This document shows positions 21,572 through 33,673 of a stretch of DNA of 64,000 nucleotides, piece by piece (within the stretch, counting starts at the first letter, position 1; each line of letters starts with the position of its first letter). The DNA is taken from positions 26,390,501-26,454,500 of the forward strand of contig JAPQWV010000002.1 in the NCBI GenBank assembly GCA_027422505.1. Direction: 5' to 3'. The stretch comes from Craterostigma plantagineum. Its lineage: Eukaryota > Streptophyta > Magnoliopsida > Lamiales > Linderniaceae. The position numbers and the translations under genes were made by a program. Below the pieces are notes generated by a model. The model did no database searches. It was not told where the DNA came from and was given only the letters and a program-made list of their open reading frames with translations.

Positions 21572-21863
21572 ATTCTGAGCTTCAAATTCGACTGTGAAGA
21601 AGAAGAAAAGGGAGAAAGCTTGATCGATTTTGCAAAGGGCCCGTGAAGTGAAAGGGTTTTTTCTTATTTACTTTTGCTTTTTCAGATTCTACAGTAAACC
21701 TCTGACAAAAACTGTAATTTTCGTTAACTGTCGTTGATTGCCATTAAAAAAAGGGTATAATAGTCTTTAACGCAGAGTAAGTAAGGGTACATTGGTCTTT
21801 TATCATTTAGGAGGCTATTTTTTTAACGTTGACGTTGTCAAATGCCATTTTTTTAAATAATCC

Positions 21864-21872
21864 CTTTTATCC
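21864..21872. repeat. Right target-site duplication of MULE-1
   Basis: CTTTTATCC, identical to 19100-19108, immediately outside the right terminal repeat. Confidence 0.9.
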
Positions 21873-22775
21873 TTTCTCAGCACTATAATTTCTTGTTATC
21901 AACTAACACAAAAGAGAGATCCGATATGATTCGATACCGACGAAGAGATTGCAATCGAAATACCCATTCACATGTGGAGAAGCTGTTCAAGAGAAATATT
22001 CAAACTTTAATCTCAACAACTGTCGCCGTGGAGAGGATTTCTTGGCAGATGCTATGGAGATGAATGAAGAAGATAATCTGATCGAAATTGTTCATGGGAT
22101 CCATCAGAAGTTCGAGCTTTAGAAATTTGGGTATCAGTTCGTAGAATCGCTGGGACTGTAGTTCTATAATTTTTAGAAACAAACAAAGTCGGTTTTTTTT
22201 TTCCTTAGTTTGTAAATCAATTCAAGCTGACTGTCAATTTACTCACGAACCCCTGTCCTTGCAAGGCGTGTGCGTACACATAAATCAAGCCTTTGTTCTG
22301 TGTTATTGCAAGCTACAACGATGACGTGCAAAGGGCCTGCAATAAAGACGAGATTTTTATATGAATTCACTCTCTCTCTCCTTTTTGTTCGAAACAATTC
22401 TTTGGTCGTATTGGACCTTTCTTTCCTACATACTACAAAACATGGGAACATTCTATCAGCGTCGTGCTTGCATAAGCTCTAAGCTACACGTGTCAAGATT
22501 AGCATCTCCGCACTGCCACGCTAAAATACTACATGTAAACGATGATGACACGATGAGCAGCCTCTCTCTATCTCTTTCAAAACTTGTACGCAAATAAATT
22601 GTGAGGCCAAAATCGGAGGTAATTGTTGGTATAACGCGTGTCGTCTGGCTAATGAATGAATATGAAAAAGCCCAACTAGTCCTTATTACGGTTGAACTGT
22701 ACATATACTACCTGCTCTGTTTTCTTTTTGTATTTTCATTGGCGTGAGATTCTCGCAGGGGGAATTGATTGATCG
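21873..22775. other. Gene-free stretch after MULE-1
   Basis: 900 bp with only short unrelated frames on both strands. Nothing domain-like is visible. The last 150 bp, up to the ATG at 22776, should be promoter and leader of the next gene. Confidence 0.4.
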
Positions 22776-25222
22776 ATGGAGGTGCCCATCGGTTTCGTGG
22801 CCAAGTTATGGAGTTTCATCACCTTCTTACCCTTTTTCACGCTTCTCTTCGTTCTTGGCTGTCTTAAAGGTACGATTTTTAGATCACTAACTGGAATTCG
22901 AACACATAATAAACCAGTTTATCTTAGCAGGGCTGATAATATGTCCCCTCGCGGTGTCAATAATAGCCCTTGGAAACTCCGCCGTAGTTGTCGGACTTTT
23001 CCCGGCACACTTCGTTTGGACATACTACTGCGTGGCAAAGTATGCCCTTTTTTTTTCATATGCTTCGGATTGAGCTTTGATAGTACGCAATACTTATCAT
23101 CACTGTTTATTTGAACAGAACTAAGAGACTGGGCTGGATATTGAAGATTTTAGTGCTCTTTCTATTACCCTTACCTTTGATCCTATGGCCGATTGTCGCA
23201 ATATTTGGAAGCCTCCTTGGTGGAATAGGTTTTGGGTTCTTTGCTCCCTTGCTTGCAACATTTGAGGCTGTCGGAGAAAACGTGGCAGATAAATTCTACC
23301 ATTGCTTTGTCGTAAGTCCCTGTTTCTTCTTTGGCTTTGTTTGACAACGTTTTCACTGCTAATGATGTCTTCAAGAAAACTGCACAATTTGCAGGACGGC
23401 TGCGTATCCACCGTTCAAGTTAGCTGTACGGTGGTTCGAGACTTCACTGATATTTGCTACCATTCTTACTTCTCTTACATGGACGAGCTTAGCGAGGAAG
23501 TGCCTGAAAATCAGAAACCCTACGACATAAAGTGAGAGTGAAGACTTGCCCCATCAATAGTTTCTTCAAGCAAGATTTTTCCGTTTGACAATTTATGATA
23601 TTCTTTCTGCAGAATATCAAAGATTCCAGGCTGTTTACTGGTTTCTCTTCTTGCTGTTCCAATCGATGTCCCCCTTATTACAGCAGTGGCGCTTTGGAAA
23701 AGCCCATACATGTTACTTAGGGGATGGAAGAGACTGTTTGAGGACATGATCGGCAGAGAAGGTCCTTTTCTTGAAACTGTTTGTGTTCCTTTCGCTGGCT
23801 TAACGATTCTCCTATGGCCCTTAGCTGTGATTGGGGGCGTTCTGGCCTCGTTTTTCTCGAGTTTCTTTCTCGCACTTTTCGCTGGGGTCATCGTTCACCA
23901 GGTGGATAATAACTTGAAAGTCCTAACTAATCCTTTTCCATGATCATTTTCTTCCTATTAACAGTTATTTTCTTGATTCAGGAAGGTTCTCTTGGGCTCG
24001 GATTTAATTACATTGTGGCTGTGGTTTCGCTGTACGATGAATATGTGAACGATCTGCTTTCGCTGAGCGAAGGATCGTGCTTTCCCAGGTATTGTATCGT
24101 ACAAGATTGAGAAAACATGTTTAAGACAAAAAAAAATCCAATATTTTGATTCGATGAAATCCTTTCGGCAGTTAGGCCTCAGTATCGCAGGAACAAAAAC
24201 ACGCCGAATTTGCTGGACAAAATACAGTCCCTCGAAGCAAAACCCGAGAGAGATCTTCCAACGAACACTTCGAAGCTAGTCTCACAAGGATCAAGAACGC
24301 TGAAACAAGCTTTCAACCGATACAAACCATTTCAGGTGTGGTGTGTTCAACAACTCTGTCAAAATATGATTGTTCTTCCGATGATGTAAGAAGTTTGTGA
24401 TTCCATTCACTGCTCTGCACGAACAAAAACAGGTCTGGGATTGGCTCTTCAAATCTTGCGAACTGAATGGCAAAATGCTCCTAAGAGAAGGACTAATAAC
24501 CGCCCAAGACATTCAAGAGTGCGTGGTCAGGGGAAAGTGGAAGAAACTCGGGATAAAGCTCCCTGCTTTGTCCATCTTAGAGTGCCTCCTCGCATCTGCA
24601 AAGTCGGGCTCCGCGGGTTTGATAATGTGTACGCTGACACGCTATCTTTTTACACTCTCCCTCCAGCAAAAAGTGTTCCAAATTCTGTTCATAAGTAACA
24701 ACACTTTTTATCTAATACGCATGCATAGCTGAAGGGGAAGAACTGACGAGGTCGAATCTCCCGAGGGACAGAGTTTTCGAGTGGTTTGTGGAGCCTCTCT
24801 TCACAATGAAGGACCAAGTGACGAACATGCAGCTTCAAGAGGACGAGGAGACGTGCGTGAGAAACTTAGTGATGTCCTGCGATAACAACAGACCCGAGGA
24901 ATGGGACGAAATGGGCTTTCCTTCTTCAGACATGGTGAGGAGGGCTCAGCTTCAGGCGCTGATAAGGAGGCTGCAAGGGATTGTGGGGTCCATGTCGAGG
25001 CTGCCCACTTTCAGGCGAAGATTTCAGAATCTCATCAAGGCGTTGTACGTCGAAGCCATTCAGACAGGTCTCGTTGAAGGAGACAAGACTGCACGACGAA
25101 ATGCTTCGAAATCAGGGAAACATGATAACCGCAAAGGGAATGCAAAGGGTAAAGAAGGTTCGAGTTTGGACGTTGACGTGCCAGACAACATCATCAATGG
25201 CGCTGCGGCAGATATGGTCTGA
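22776..25222 (+). CDS. Plant-specific multi-pass membrane protein of unknown function
   Basis: Nine exons: 22776-22869, 22931-23039, 23119-23311, 23395-23531, 23613-23901, 23982-24088, 24176-24335, 24433-24628, 24729-25222; 592 aa. The N-terminal half has about six to eight hydrophobic segments (FITFLPFFTLLFVLGCL, the LFLLPLPLILWPIVAIFGSL stretch, and AGLTILLWPLAVIGGVLASF among others). The conserved loop SPYMLLRGWKRLFEDMIGRE lies between two of them. The C-terminal 250 residues are soluble and basic, with KPFQVWDWLFKSCELNGKML and LQALIRRLQGIVGSM..RRRF motifs. It belongs to a conserved plant family that carries an old and probably misleading label, steroid nuclear receptor ligand-binding. I know of no experimental function. 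Frame is continuous through all junctions. Confidence 0.85.
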
Positions 25223-25714
25223 GTAGGGTTGAAATTGTTTGTGAGAGTGGGAATAGAATCGTATGCATGGAGACTAATTCAGTTTCTGGGAACTAATCTT
25301 GTACAGTACAAGGGTAAGTCTTTTTTCGCCCCTGCGATTAGGTTTTCATTTGGGTCGTTTCTCTTGCGGGTCTCTCCCAGTTGAAGTTACGAAGCTTGTT
25401 CAGTTATTTGCAGCAGTTCTTGTGGGTTCTTTTTCATGTTGTAATCTTTTTTTTTGTGTTCACAGCTGTTATTTGATATATGCATGTACATCTCTTACAG
25501 TTCTTGAGCCTTTTCAAGTTATTACATTCTCTGATAATGAAATGAGACGTGGTTACCCAGAAAAGAACAGAATGAACAGAAAAACTAGTTCAATGGTATT
25601 ATGAAGGTACATGAGACTTCTCATGATGCTCAAATATAACTATCAAAAGAAAGGGAGGAAAACAAACACAAAGTTCTCAAGAACAGAAACGTGAGAGAGT
25701 CCAAAGTTTGGTTA
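25223..25714. other. Gene-free stretch: convergent 3' flanks
   Basis: Lies between two convergent genes. T-rich then A-rich, consistent with two 3' UTRs. No other feature seen. Confidence 0.4.
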
Positions 25715-27448
25715 TCAGCTGCTAACAGTGCACGTATTTATCCCATCCTTGCAATCCTTGGTGAGGTCGTTAAAAGTTTCAATTTGCTTCTTGCCCCGCA
25801 AGAACACTTCGGTATCAACCGACGCCCTCATATAACTGTCGAACTCCACTGCATTCCCATTGTTGAGCTTCGTCATCTCAGCATGCCAATCGCTGTTAGA
25901 ATCCCACAAATCTTTATTATCGTCAAGAAAGTGAGTGGAAAACTTGTCCTTGAGAGGGTCGAAGAACGAAACGTCGGGCTCGTTCGTAGCAACGTAAAGG
26001 TTCCTTCCAACTTCAACTTTTTCCTGAAGAGTAGCTAAAAGTGCGTCTGGCGATGTGTCTCTGTCGAGGTTGGGCCACAGCTCTTTGTTCGTCGCCTTCT
26101 CTCCTCTCTCAACATGAACAGCGTCGAAATCCCAGTTCATCCTCGACGCAATGGCAGAAGCAACGTCCAATAATCTCCTCGATTTCCATATCATGTGCCA
26201 TGGGCGCTGCACGGCAGATTCTGCCTCGCCTTCACAGACACGGTACCAATAATTATCAGGTTCTACGGATCCAAACTTCCTCATAACGAGCGCATCTTTA
26301 ACTGCTGCCAACTTCATCGGAGTGACCCTAAAATCCTCCACGAGGTGTAGGCTCAGCCTATTCTTGTGCTGCCATTTGCTCCAATCAGACCAAAACTGAG
26401 TTTGGTCGAGCACGGCGGCAGAGTCCTTCAAGTGCTCGAAATCGAAGTAGAACCTAAAGTCTTTCCCTTCCTCGTCCTGTCCAGAAGAAGTGTAGATCTT
26501 CGACAAGCAAATGCTCAGATCCATGACGAGCGTACGGTTCAAGTACTGAGCCTCGCCAAGCATACACATGAAGCTCCATAGGTACTGATTCATGCTCTTG
26601 CAACGATCCCCTCCGCCCGAATAAATCAAGTACTTTCCATGGCTAAAAGAGGCTTCAGATTCAACCTCAGGCAGTGCGTCGTTGACCGTTTCTCCAACCT
26701 CTGGCAAGGCAATGGGGTTATCCTCGACCTTTGCCGGGACCTTTTCGAACCCATCTGTTTCCTTACCTTTGCCTCTGCCTCGACCCTTACCCTTTCTTTT
26801 CCTCGCATTCCCGCCAGAATGGTAGCCTCCGATCCCAGCGACGCTCAAAGTGCAGTTGTCCGATTTCATTACAGTGAAGCTCCTGTAGTCTTTATAAAAG
26901 GCAGCAGCCTTACCTTCCTTGGGCCTAAATCTCCACGCCATGTGGCACGAACTGTCGTTATTCCCAGGGACTGGCTTGCCAAAACGGTAGAAATGTATGT
27001 CCTTGAATTTTTCGATGGCAGACTTCATCAAGAGATGAAAAACGTCTGGGTCGTGGCAGTCGATTGGCTCGTCGACCGAACAACCGCGATTCTCAGCGAC
27101 CGTCGAAGATTCCTCTTCGATGGCCACAGTGTCGACGTCGGTTACGTTGATGAACGTGGCGAACGCAGTCTGATTTGCGGCGACGAAGTCCTCGCCTGTC
27201 TTGACGACGCCGATGTCAGATATGAACGTGGCGTTCGATTCAGATGTGAGGAAGCTTGTGATCTTTGAGGAAGGGTGAAACAATGGGTCCTCGGGCTCGT
27301 AAGTGGCGGCGATAATAGTGAAGATAAGGACCCCAATTACGAAGAGCGTGAAGCATAAGTTACCTATCATGGCTAGCGCATGATGACCTAGATTTTCAGC
27401 CCTGAAGCTTCCATTTCTATACAGCACACTTGAAGAACGACCCAGCAT
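25715..27448 (-). CDS. O-fucosyltransferase-like type II membrane protein
   Basis: Single exon, 577 aa. A short cytosolic N-terminus is followed by one transmembrane helix at about 27-48 (MIGNLCFTLFVIGVLIFTII), then a lumenal stem with several N-glycosylation sequons (SNAT, ANQT, INVT, NDSS). The stem has a basic Gly/Arg/Lys run (about 215-232). The catalytic-type domain begins near 268 with YLIYSGGGDRCKSMNQYLWS, a fold start typical of the plant GT106/O-fucosyltransferase superfamily, and continues with LGEAQYLNRTLVMDLSICL. The expected place of action is the Golgi. Acceptor and donor are unknown; plant relatives work on cell-wall glycans or fucosylate proteins. A 209-codon antisense frame at 26639-27268 is a shadow. 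Confidence 0.82.
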   Translation of the reverse strand: MLGRSSSVLYRNGSFRAENLGHHALAMIGNLCFTLFVIGVLIFTIIAATYEPEDPLFHPSSKITSFLTSESNATFISDIGVVKTGEDFVAANQTAFATFINVTDVDTVAIEEESSTVAENRGCSVDEPIDCHDPDVFHLLMKSAIEKFKDIHFYRFGKPVPGNNDSSCHMAWRFRPKEGKAAAFYKDYRSFTVMKSDNCTLSVAGIGGYHSGGNARKRKGKGRGRGKGKETDGFEKVPAKVEDNPIALPEVGETVNDALPEVESEASFSHGKYLIYSGGGDRCKSMNQYLWSFMCMLGEAQYLNRTLVMDLSICLSKIYTSSGQDEEGKDFRFYFDFEHLKDSAAVLDQTQFWSDWSKWQHKNRLSLHLVEDFRVTPMKLAAVKDALVMRKFGSVEPDNYWYRVCEGEAESAVQRPWHMIWKSRRLLDVASAIASRMNWDFDAVHVERGEKATNKELWPNLDRDTSPDALLATLQEKVEVGRNLYVATNEPDVSFFDPLKDKFSTHFLDDNKDLWDSNSDWHAEMTKLNNGNAVEFDSYMRASVDTEVFLRGKKQIETFNDLTKDCKDGINTCTVSS

Positions 27449-28328
27449 TTTCTTTTGTATGTATATCTCAAACTTTCCTCTTTTGATATATTATTCAATC
27501 GGAGAAATGAACGAATCTGAATCGACAGAAACTACTCCTACAATTGAGCGGAAAGGGACAGTAAATTTGAAAAAAAAAAAACCTGGGCTTTTACCGATCT
27601 GCTGAAGCTGAAGCTGAAGTTGGATTCAAAGATCTGTATCGTAGAATCTAATAATTGCCTGGGGAAATGTGCGGATCAGATTACCAGCATTTTCGTCAAC
27701 AATCTGAAAGCATTCCTCCGTGTGTTTTGCGTGCGTCGGTGGGGTGCTGTGGTGATATTGTAGCTTAGCTAAGATGAGAAGTTTTCCAAGTCAAAAGCAA
27801 GAAAGTGAACAAATAATGCGGTAATGGAAGGATAGTTGCTAAAAAGCGCCGAGGTTTATTTTATTACTTATCATTGGGCCTTGTTTGGTTGGAGAATCAT
27901 TACGAAAGAAAGAGGTATGTGGCGTGAAACAAACTATACCACAAAAAAGGACGTGAATTTTCTTATTTGATTACATGAAATGTAGTATATTCCTTTGAAG
28001 CCAAACACAGCTGTAAACGCTCCAATTAATTTTCTCAATAAATATATCGTTGACAATCACCGATAGATCTAGCCTTTCTTTCATCATCAATTTCGAAAGC
28101 TTTTTTTTTTTTTTCTGTTGTAAGGCTTTTGTCTTGCTGTCCATTTCATTTTGGGCAAGAATGCAACTTTAAGTTTTAACACAGCATGTAATAAATCACG
28201 AATCAATTGAACTGCCATATAAGATGGCAGAAACAATGAAACAACAACTAATTATTAGTCAAGGTTTCCATAATAAACTCCTACCATTATCGTACTTGCC
28301 AACAAGGCTAAGTTCCATCGTCATTTAC
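27449..28328. other. Gene-free stretch: promoter of O-fucosyltransferase-like gene
   Basis: Contains a GA-rich leader with CTGAAG repeats near 27600 and AT-rich spacer. No RNA gene, repeat family or coding frame recognised. Confidence 0.4.
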
Positions 28329-29775
28329 CTAAAGTTCTTGAACCGATGCAAAACTGGAAATCTCCAGCCCATCTACTTCTCTCAGCTGCGAGGAGCGACA
28401 TTCGACTGCGTATAATGGCAGTGAGCATTGCACATACTGACATCTGATCCTAGCAGTCGAGTGTCCAGCAACAGGGTATATAGTGCCAGGGGTTTGCATG
28501 TCATCGCTTAGTCTCAGAGGAGTTGGGTATGGCGAATCGCTCTTACTGTCGGGTTCTGATGGAAGCATATACTTACGAGATGATAAGTCGAATCGAACAG
28601 ATTTTTGTGTTTGCTGTAAACTCGTATGAAGGGCGGATGAAGGCTCGAAGGGACGAGCTCCATCATCTGTTTTCGGTGTCATGCAGCTGAAAGCGCCAAA
28701 GATGATAGGTAATCAATCAGACAAGTTTATCGAGAAATAGAGTAACATGAGTGAGATGCTTGCCTGCTGTTGGGGCTGTCGTCCAAAGAAGAATCTGATT
28801 CGATTGGAGATTCGTCATGGGCTTCATTCGCCAGGTTCAATTTCTCAATGGGTGCATTGGGAAGCCATGACTTGAAACTCGAGGATTTTCGTTCTCCATT
28901 TTCTGCTATCAAGTTTTTGGAAGCCTTTCGAATTTCATCAGGAGTCTCGGGTATTGTGCCGCAAGCCTTGAGGAACGTGGCCTATGGAATAAAAAGAAAT
29001 TTCAGGATCATTCAAGAGTTTCCTTGTGTTGGTCTGCAATTTTATTGATGATCATATGGTCTGTGTCTTAACAATCTACACATATATCTGATGCTCCGTA
29101 AGTCATGCAATGAATTCACACAGCCTATCAAAAAACTCAAGAACTGATTAGATAGATCAATCACTTGAAGAAAAAAGATTCGATCAAGAATATTACAGTC
29201 ACATACCTCGTCCTTGAGCTCTCGGAGATCAAATTCTTCGAAAAGTAGATTCCACCGTTCCTCATCGTCTCGCACCAAGGAACCTATTTCATTCCGGATA
29301 ACGACTTTAGTTAACGGATGAAAATCGAAACAAAATCAACCGTGTGATGATTGAAGAAACGGTGATAAAAATCAACTAAGAACAGTCGTCAATTGTTTCA
29401 CCAAATTGATCACGATCAGAAACAAACAGCTCTGACGAGGCATTCTGATTCTCTACCACTGCATCATCCTGCAAAAACCAAACAATTCGAATCCCCTGGC
29501 CATCAGATAATCGATAAAAGGGGGGAGAAATCAACACAAACGTACAAGAAAAGAAAGGACTAAAGTCACAATATCTGTATCGAACCAAACGAAACGACAG
29601 ATCTAAAAGAAATTAAGAATCTGACCGGTGCAAAAAGAACCTGATAATGAGAATCACTGCTACGAAAGCAGCCAAAGATACACGCCACCACTGGAGCTAC
29701 AGCTCTGCCAGCGAAGCCTAACACAATGGATAGTCGTGCTTCGATATCCACAGAATTCAACCACGAACGCACCAT
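28329..29775 (-). CDS. JASON-like protein, short form
   Basis: Five exons (transcription order): 29775-29626, 29468-29402, 29283-29207, 28981-28764, 28686-28329; 289 aa. Motifs that recall the JASON family (membrane-associated organiser of meiosis II spindles in Arabidopsis pollen): ACIFGCFR near 32-39, LRELKDEATFLKACGTIPET near 93-112, KSWLPNAPIEKLNL, and the C-terminal KSVRFDLSS..SPYPTPLRLSDDMQTPGTIY. The intron after exon 4 has a GC donor (AG|GC at 28764/28763), permitted but rare. The product is shorter than the roughly 400-500 aa I expect for the family. After ARIRCQYV the tail is unlike relatives and stops soon, so the 3' end may be truncated or my last exon incomplete. Confidence 0.7.
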
Positions 29776-30218
29776 TGAGTTACTACTCGTTATCGTGTAA
29801 AACCTACTGCGAACTGTCAGCTGCTGGAATTTTGAATCAAACCGTTACGTGGAAGAGAATTAATGGAATTTCGTGCTCTGCGAATTTGAATATAAAGGGG
29901 CGGAAAAGATGATGTGATTGTGAACGAAACAATTATTTAAGAATTGTGCATTCATACCCCTGAAGTTACAGTTATTACAAAAAGACCCTTCTTTTACTCT
30001 GAATCAACACAACCGCGTACGAACGAATCAATAAACTGAAATGTTATAGCAACAAAAGAACAATGTATTGCCATTATAGTGAAATCAAACTTCACATGAA
30101 TGCAGAAGTCCGACATAGATAGCAGAAAAGAGACTTATTCACATAATCAAGTAAACGACAATGAAGGCAGAAAAAAAAAAGGAACACTAGGCTGCTGCTT
30201 TTATGGCGTCTTCCAAAG
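29776..30218. other. Gene-free stretch: JASON-like promoter and WDR26 3' flank
   Basis: About 440 bp, AT-rich, with an A-run at 30171-30180. Nothing else recognised. Confidence 0.4.
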
Positions 30219-32327
30219 TCAGGCGTGACCGTTACTGCAGCACTGTGCTCCATTAGTGTGGGCCCCATTACGATTCTTGTTCAGGCGATTCAATCCCCAA
30301 ATCCTTATGGCACGATCATCGCTCGCCGATGCTAACATATGGGGATTGGATGGATTCCAACTAACGCAGTTAACCGACGCTGAATGCCCAGTCAAAGTCA
30401 TAATAGGATCGGCTGAAGATCTGTGCCATATATACACCTACGTAAGAAAGAAAAAGCAACGAACATGTCAGTCAATGATTATACTGGAGACAAGGCCGTG
30501 TTTCTCTATGAGATAGTGTTGGAGAAAATGAAGTCAAATTATGGGGAATACAAACTAATTTACAAGGAAAAGTCTTAGCCTTATAGTGAGAAACGATGTC
30601 ACCTGTGAATCCTCGCTGCCACTGGCAATGAAAGCCTGATCAAGTCCACCGAAGCATGACCTCACGACAAAGCGAGAACGTTTGTGACCTTTGTATTTTG
30701 CTATCAGCTTTGGGCGTCCATCTATGTTCCAAAGATGGAGTTCTTCATTCACAAGGCTTACGAGCAAAAGCTTTCGATCCATTGACAGTGAAAATGAAGT
30801 TATCATTTGATCTTCTTTGACGAGTCTCTTGGCATTTGTCTCCCATTCGAACAACTGTACAGCGTTATCTTTACAAACTGTTACGAGCCCTTTCCCATCA
30901 GCGCAGATTCCAAGATCTGAAATCCCGAGGGTCTTCATATCTTTGTAACATTCTAACTCTTTTCCTTCCAAATCCCACGAGTAAATACTTTTATCTGCGA
31001 CGGCAGAGAATATAGTTTTTCCATCCAAAGACCATCCACAAGAGACCAAACCAAGGCCGTTCTTTTCGTACACATGGAGACATTCACCAGAGGATATATC
31101 CCATCGTCTAACTGTCTCTTCCACCCCACAAGTAAGAATTTGTTTATCATCAAGGCTCCATGAAATATAAGAGACGGGTTTTTGGTGGCCAGTTAGCTTG
31201 TGTTTTAAAGACACTTGGCCATTAACCTTAACCTGCAGAAAACATGATAAACATCAGTGGTTACAACCTGTGTAGTCTAGAGCGTAAATGAAGATGAAGC
31301 TGTATTACCTCCCATATGATCACAAGAGAGTCAGCAGATGACGATGCCAGATATTTCCCGTTGTGGGAAAATTGCAAGAACCAAACTTCGTCGCTGTGAT
31401 CAGTTAGTATCTGGAAAGTTTGGAGAAGCCAAATCCGAAATCAATTATGACAATAATGAAGATACTAAATTGAATTAGGCATCCCATTAGCCTAATTCGT
31501 TCAATAACGGGTGTTGAAAAAGACCACTTAACCTGCAATGTTTGAGAAGGAATTTGGTCCCTTCCACACTGATGATCAGTAAGTAAGGACATTTCTTCAA
31601 CTGATGAGTTGTGAAACCTGCAAGAATCCCTTTGCAAGTCAAGAGCCTGTTCAACAAGAATCACCAATCTGTTTTCCGGTATCATCACTGCCGCGGGAAG
31701 CAACTTCTGCAATTCCTCTAGTAACTCCTTACGAGATTTGAATTTAAACTCTTTGCCAGCTGTCCCGTCGGTAGACTTCGAGGGAAACACAGCAAGGAGG
31801 TAACAAAGCTCACGAACTCTTCCATTGCACACACCAAGTGGTGCAATCTCATCCCTAAGCGTCCTTACAGCATCCATGATTTTCTCTCCATGAAGAAGTT
31901 CGAAATACTTCTGCTCTAAAATTGTGAAAGCAGCCAACTTAGTAATATTTTCATCTAGCATGCCGACTTCATGCAATGTCGCAACACTTTCATCCCATTG
32001 ACCATCAAGAATCTGCCGCATGAATAAATCTACCACATTGGAGTGTAAACTTATTCCAGATTCTTCCTCCAAACATGCCCCGGTCTTTGCATAGCCAAGT
32101 GAATACAATGCTTCATCTATGATCCGAACAAACTCAACTTTCTTAATCACACGCTTTGAACCAACAATCTCATCATCCCCTTGCGAAGACAGCAGCCAAG
32201 TCATGGAGTCAGCCAACGAGTAATGTCCTTGATCGGTATCAGCTGAACCGTTTGAAATAACTTGTGATTCTCCAGAGGAAACTTTCACTCGCTTTGATAT
32301 GGGTTCATCCACATCTCCACCTCCCAT
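30219..32327 (-). CDS. WDR26: WDR26/GID7-like LisH-CTLH-WD40 protein
   Basis: Four exons: 32327-31533, 31410-31309, 31232-30603, 30437-30219; 581 aa. The LisH motif is at about 62-93 ([20 protein letters not shown]), the CTLH at about 98-160 ([20 protein letters not shown]), and WD40 repeats run from about 268 to 560, with [32 protein letters not shown] and [23 protein letters not shown]26/Gid7 is the scaffold of the GID/CTLH E3 ubiquitin ligase; plant WDR26 homologues contact TOPLESS-type and Gβ partners by report. I start at MGGGDVDEP; the frame runs 16 codons further but crosses a likely leader acceptor. Length and domain order are normal. Confidence 0.92.
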
Positions 32328-33673
32328 GAACAGCACGCCTACACCTACATATCGATAACAGAGTAACACAGCCAAAAGTAGCTAGCTTCCTTTTGAACCT
32401 TAAAGATACAAACTTTATCCTGTAAAAGCAGCAAAAGATAGTAATGAGCGGAGTCTCGAGGGAGATTATGAAAAACTCTATAGTTCTTCCAGATAAAGAT
32501 GTATACAAATTACAAACAACATAGCCCAAAAAAAAAAGTTGTCCTAATCACTAAGACGAACCATAACTACAGCATTCATCCGCTGAACCACATGAATATG
32601 TAGAAAGAGTCCACGCCCAATCATCCAATAAGTATTATCTACTCCACATTGCCATTAAACCGCGAGAAAGTTCTCCCCCCTATATCAGAATTCAGATGAT
32701 GAAAGACGCAAAAGAGTCGGTTAACAGATAATGTATTACACTGAAATTTTTAATCATAATGTCAGCAGTCATCACAATCTGTACCCTCCAGCTGCTAGGA
32801 TTTCATCTCATCAAGATTGGGTAAAATCCAACTTAGGGCTATATATCCATGATCGACCCGCAAACTTGACTATATACCAATAGGATTAACTAAGAAATCT
32901 GCATCTAATTAAGCAAAACCTCAAAAACAGGAATCGACCATAGAAATCCGATTAGGCGAAACAAGGAACAAGGAGTTATTTAATTGTAAAGCGTGTAAGG
33001 AAGCATAAGCTACTAACGAGAACTAATGCGTAGTCGATGATGCAAGAGTGTGCTACTATCGGTAGTAGAGCGTATCAGTATATATATATATACGGCCCTA
33101 ATTAGGTTTATATTTTTCATTATCCATAACAGACTGGGTAAATATATTCCATTTATTGTAGAATTGACATTTTCTTCGATTTTTAAGTGTTCCAAGAGTT
33201 GTCTACCCAAACATAGTAGTTATATACAATACAATTACCAGTGTCATTAGACAAAGTCTAACGCATAACACGCGGAAATTGAAGGACTTTTGCTTAAATC
33301 ATGCATTCTTTCTTATTTTTCATTTACAAAAAAAATATTTAATAGAAACAATTCCTTCCTATGAAATTTCGTACATAACTTTTATAATTTATACATAATA
33401 ATAAATATGGTCATTTTCTTTTTGTGTAGTATCCGAAAGGGAAGCAACAAAAGAGTGGAAGGAAAATCATGCTAAATATCCATCAAACAAATATTCCATA
33501 TTTACCATTGTTGATAAAATTAATGACCGCACAAATGAACATATACTACGATTACATCACATTACATGCAGAGAGGAAAGAAATATAAGCAATTGAAAAA
33601 GAAAAACAAACAAAAAAGACAAAAACATATTCGCGGGGAAAAGGAAAAAGGAAAACGAGCTTTGGCGCCGGAA
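32328..33673. other. Divergent promoter region of WDR26-like and CCT genes
   Basis: 1.35 kb between divergent start codons, AT-rich, with a TA run near 33080-33091. A likely 5'-leader intron of the WDR26-like gene lies next to 32345. A frame that joins the CCT gene upstream (from 33566) is Lys-rich leader and not considered translated. Confidence 0.45.

Larger units (their letters stand above)
19109..21863. mobile_element. Deletion-derivative ULP-type MULE (MULE-1) with perfect 9-bp TSD
   Basis: A 2755-bp element bounded by perfect 9-bp direct repeats CTTTTATCC (19100-19108 and 21864-21872). Its ends are inverted repeats: CGGTCTTTTAAAAAAATGGC on the left and GGATTATTTAAAAAAATGGC on the right (reverse strand), continuing less well with AAATAGCC. 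The 9-bp duplication and long terminal repeats are the Mutator signature. It carries the first coding exon of a MULE transposase (+) and the first two exons of a ULP-like gene (-), now joined near 20505. This is the convergent gene order of MULE-B with everything between deleted. It cannot encode its own transposase. Confidence 0.88.

Noticed and set aside
26639..27268. 209-codon plus-strand frame
   Set aside because: Antisense to the O-fucosyltransferase-like coding sequence, with no domain and no sensible start context.
30603..31232. WD40 part treated as a separate gene
   Set aside because: Splice sites join it in phase to the LisH-CTLH exon upstream and to the last WD40 exon downstream, giving a standard WDR26 layout.
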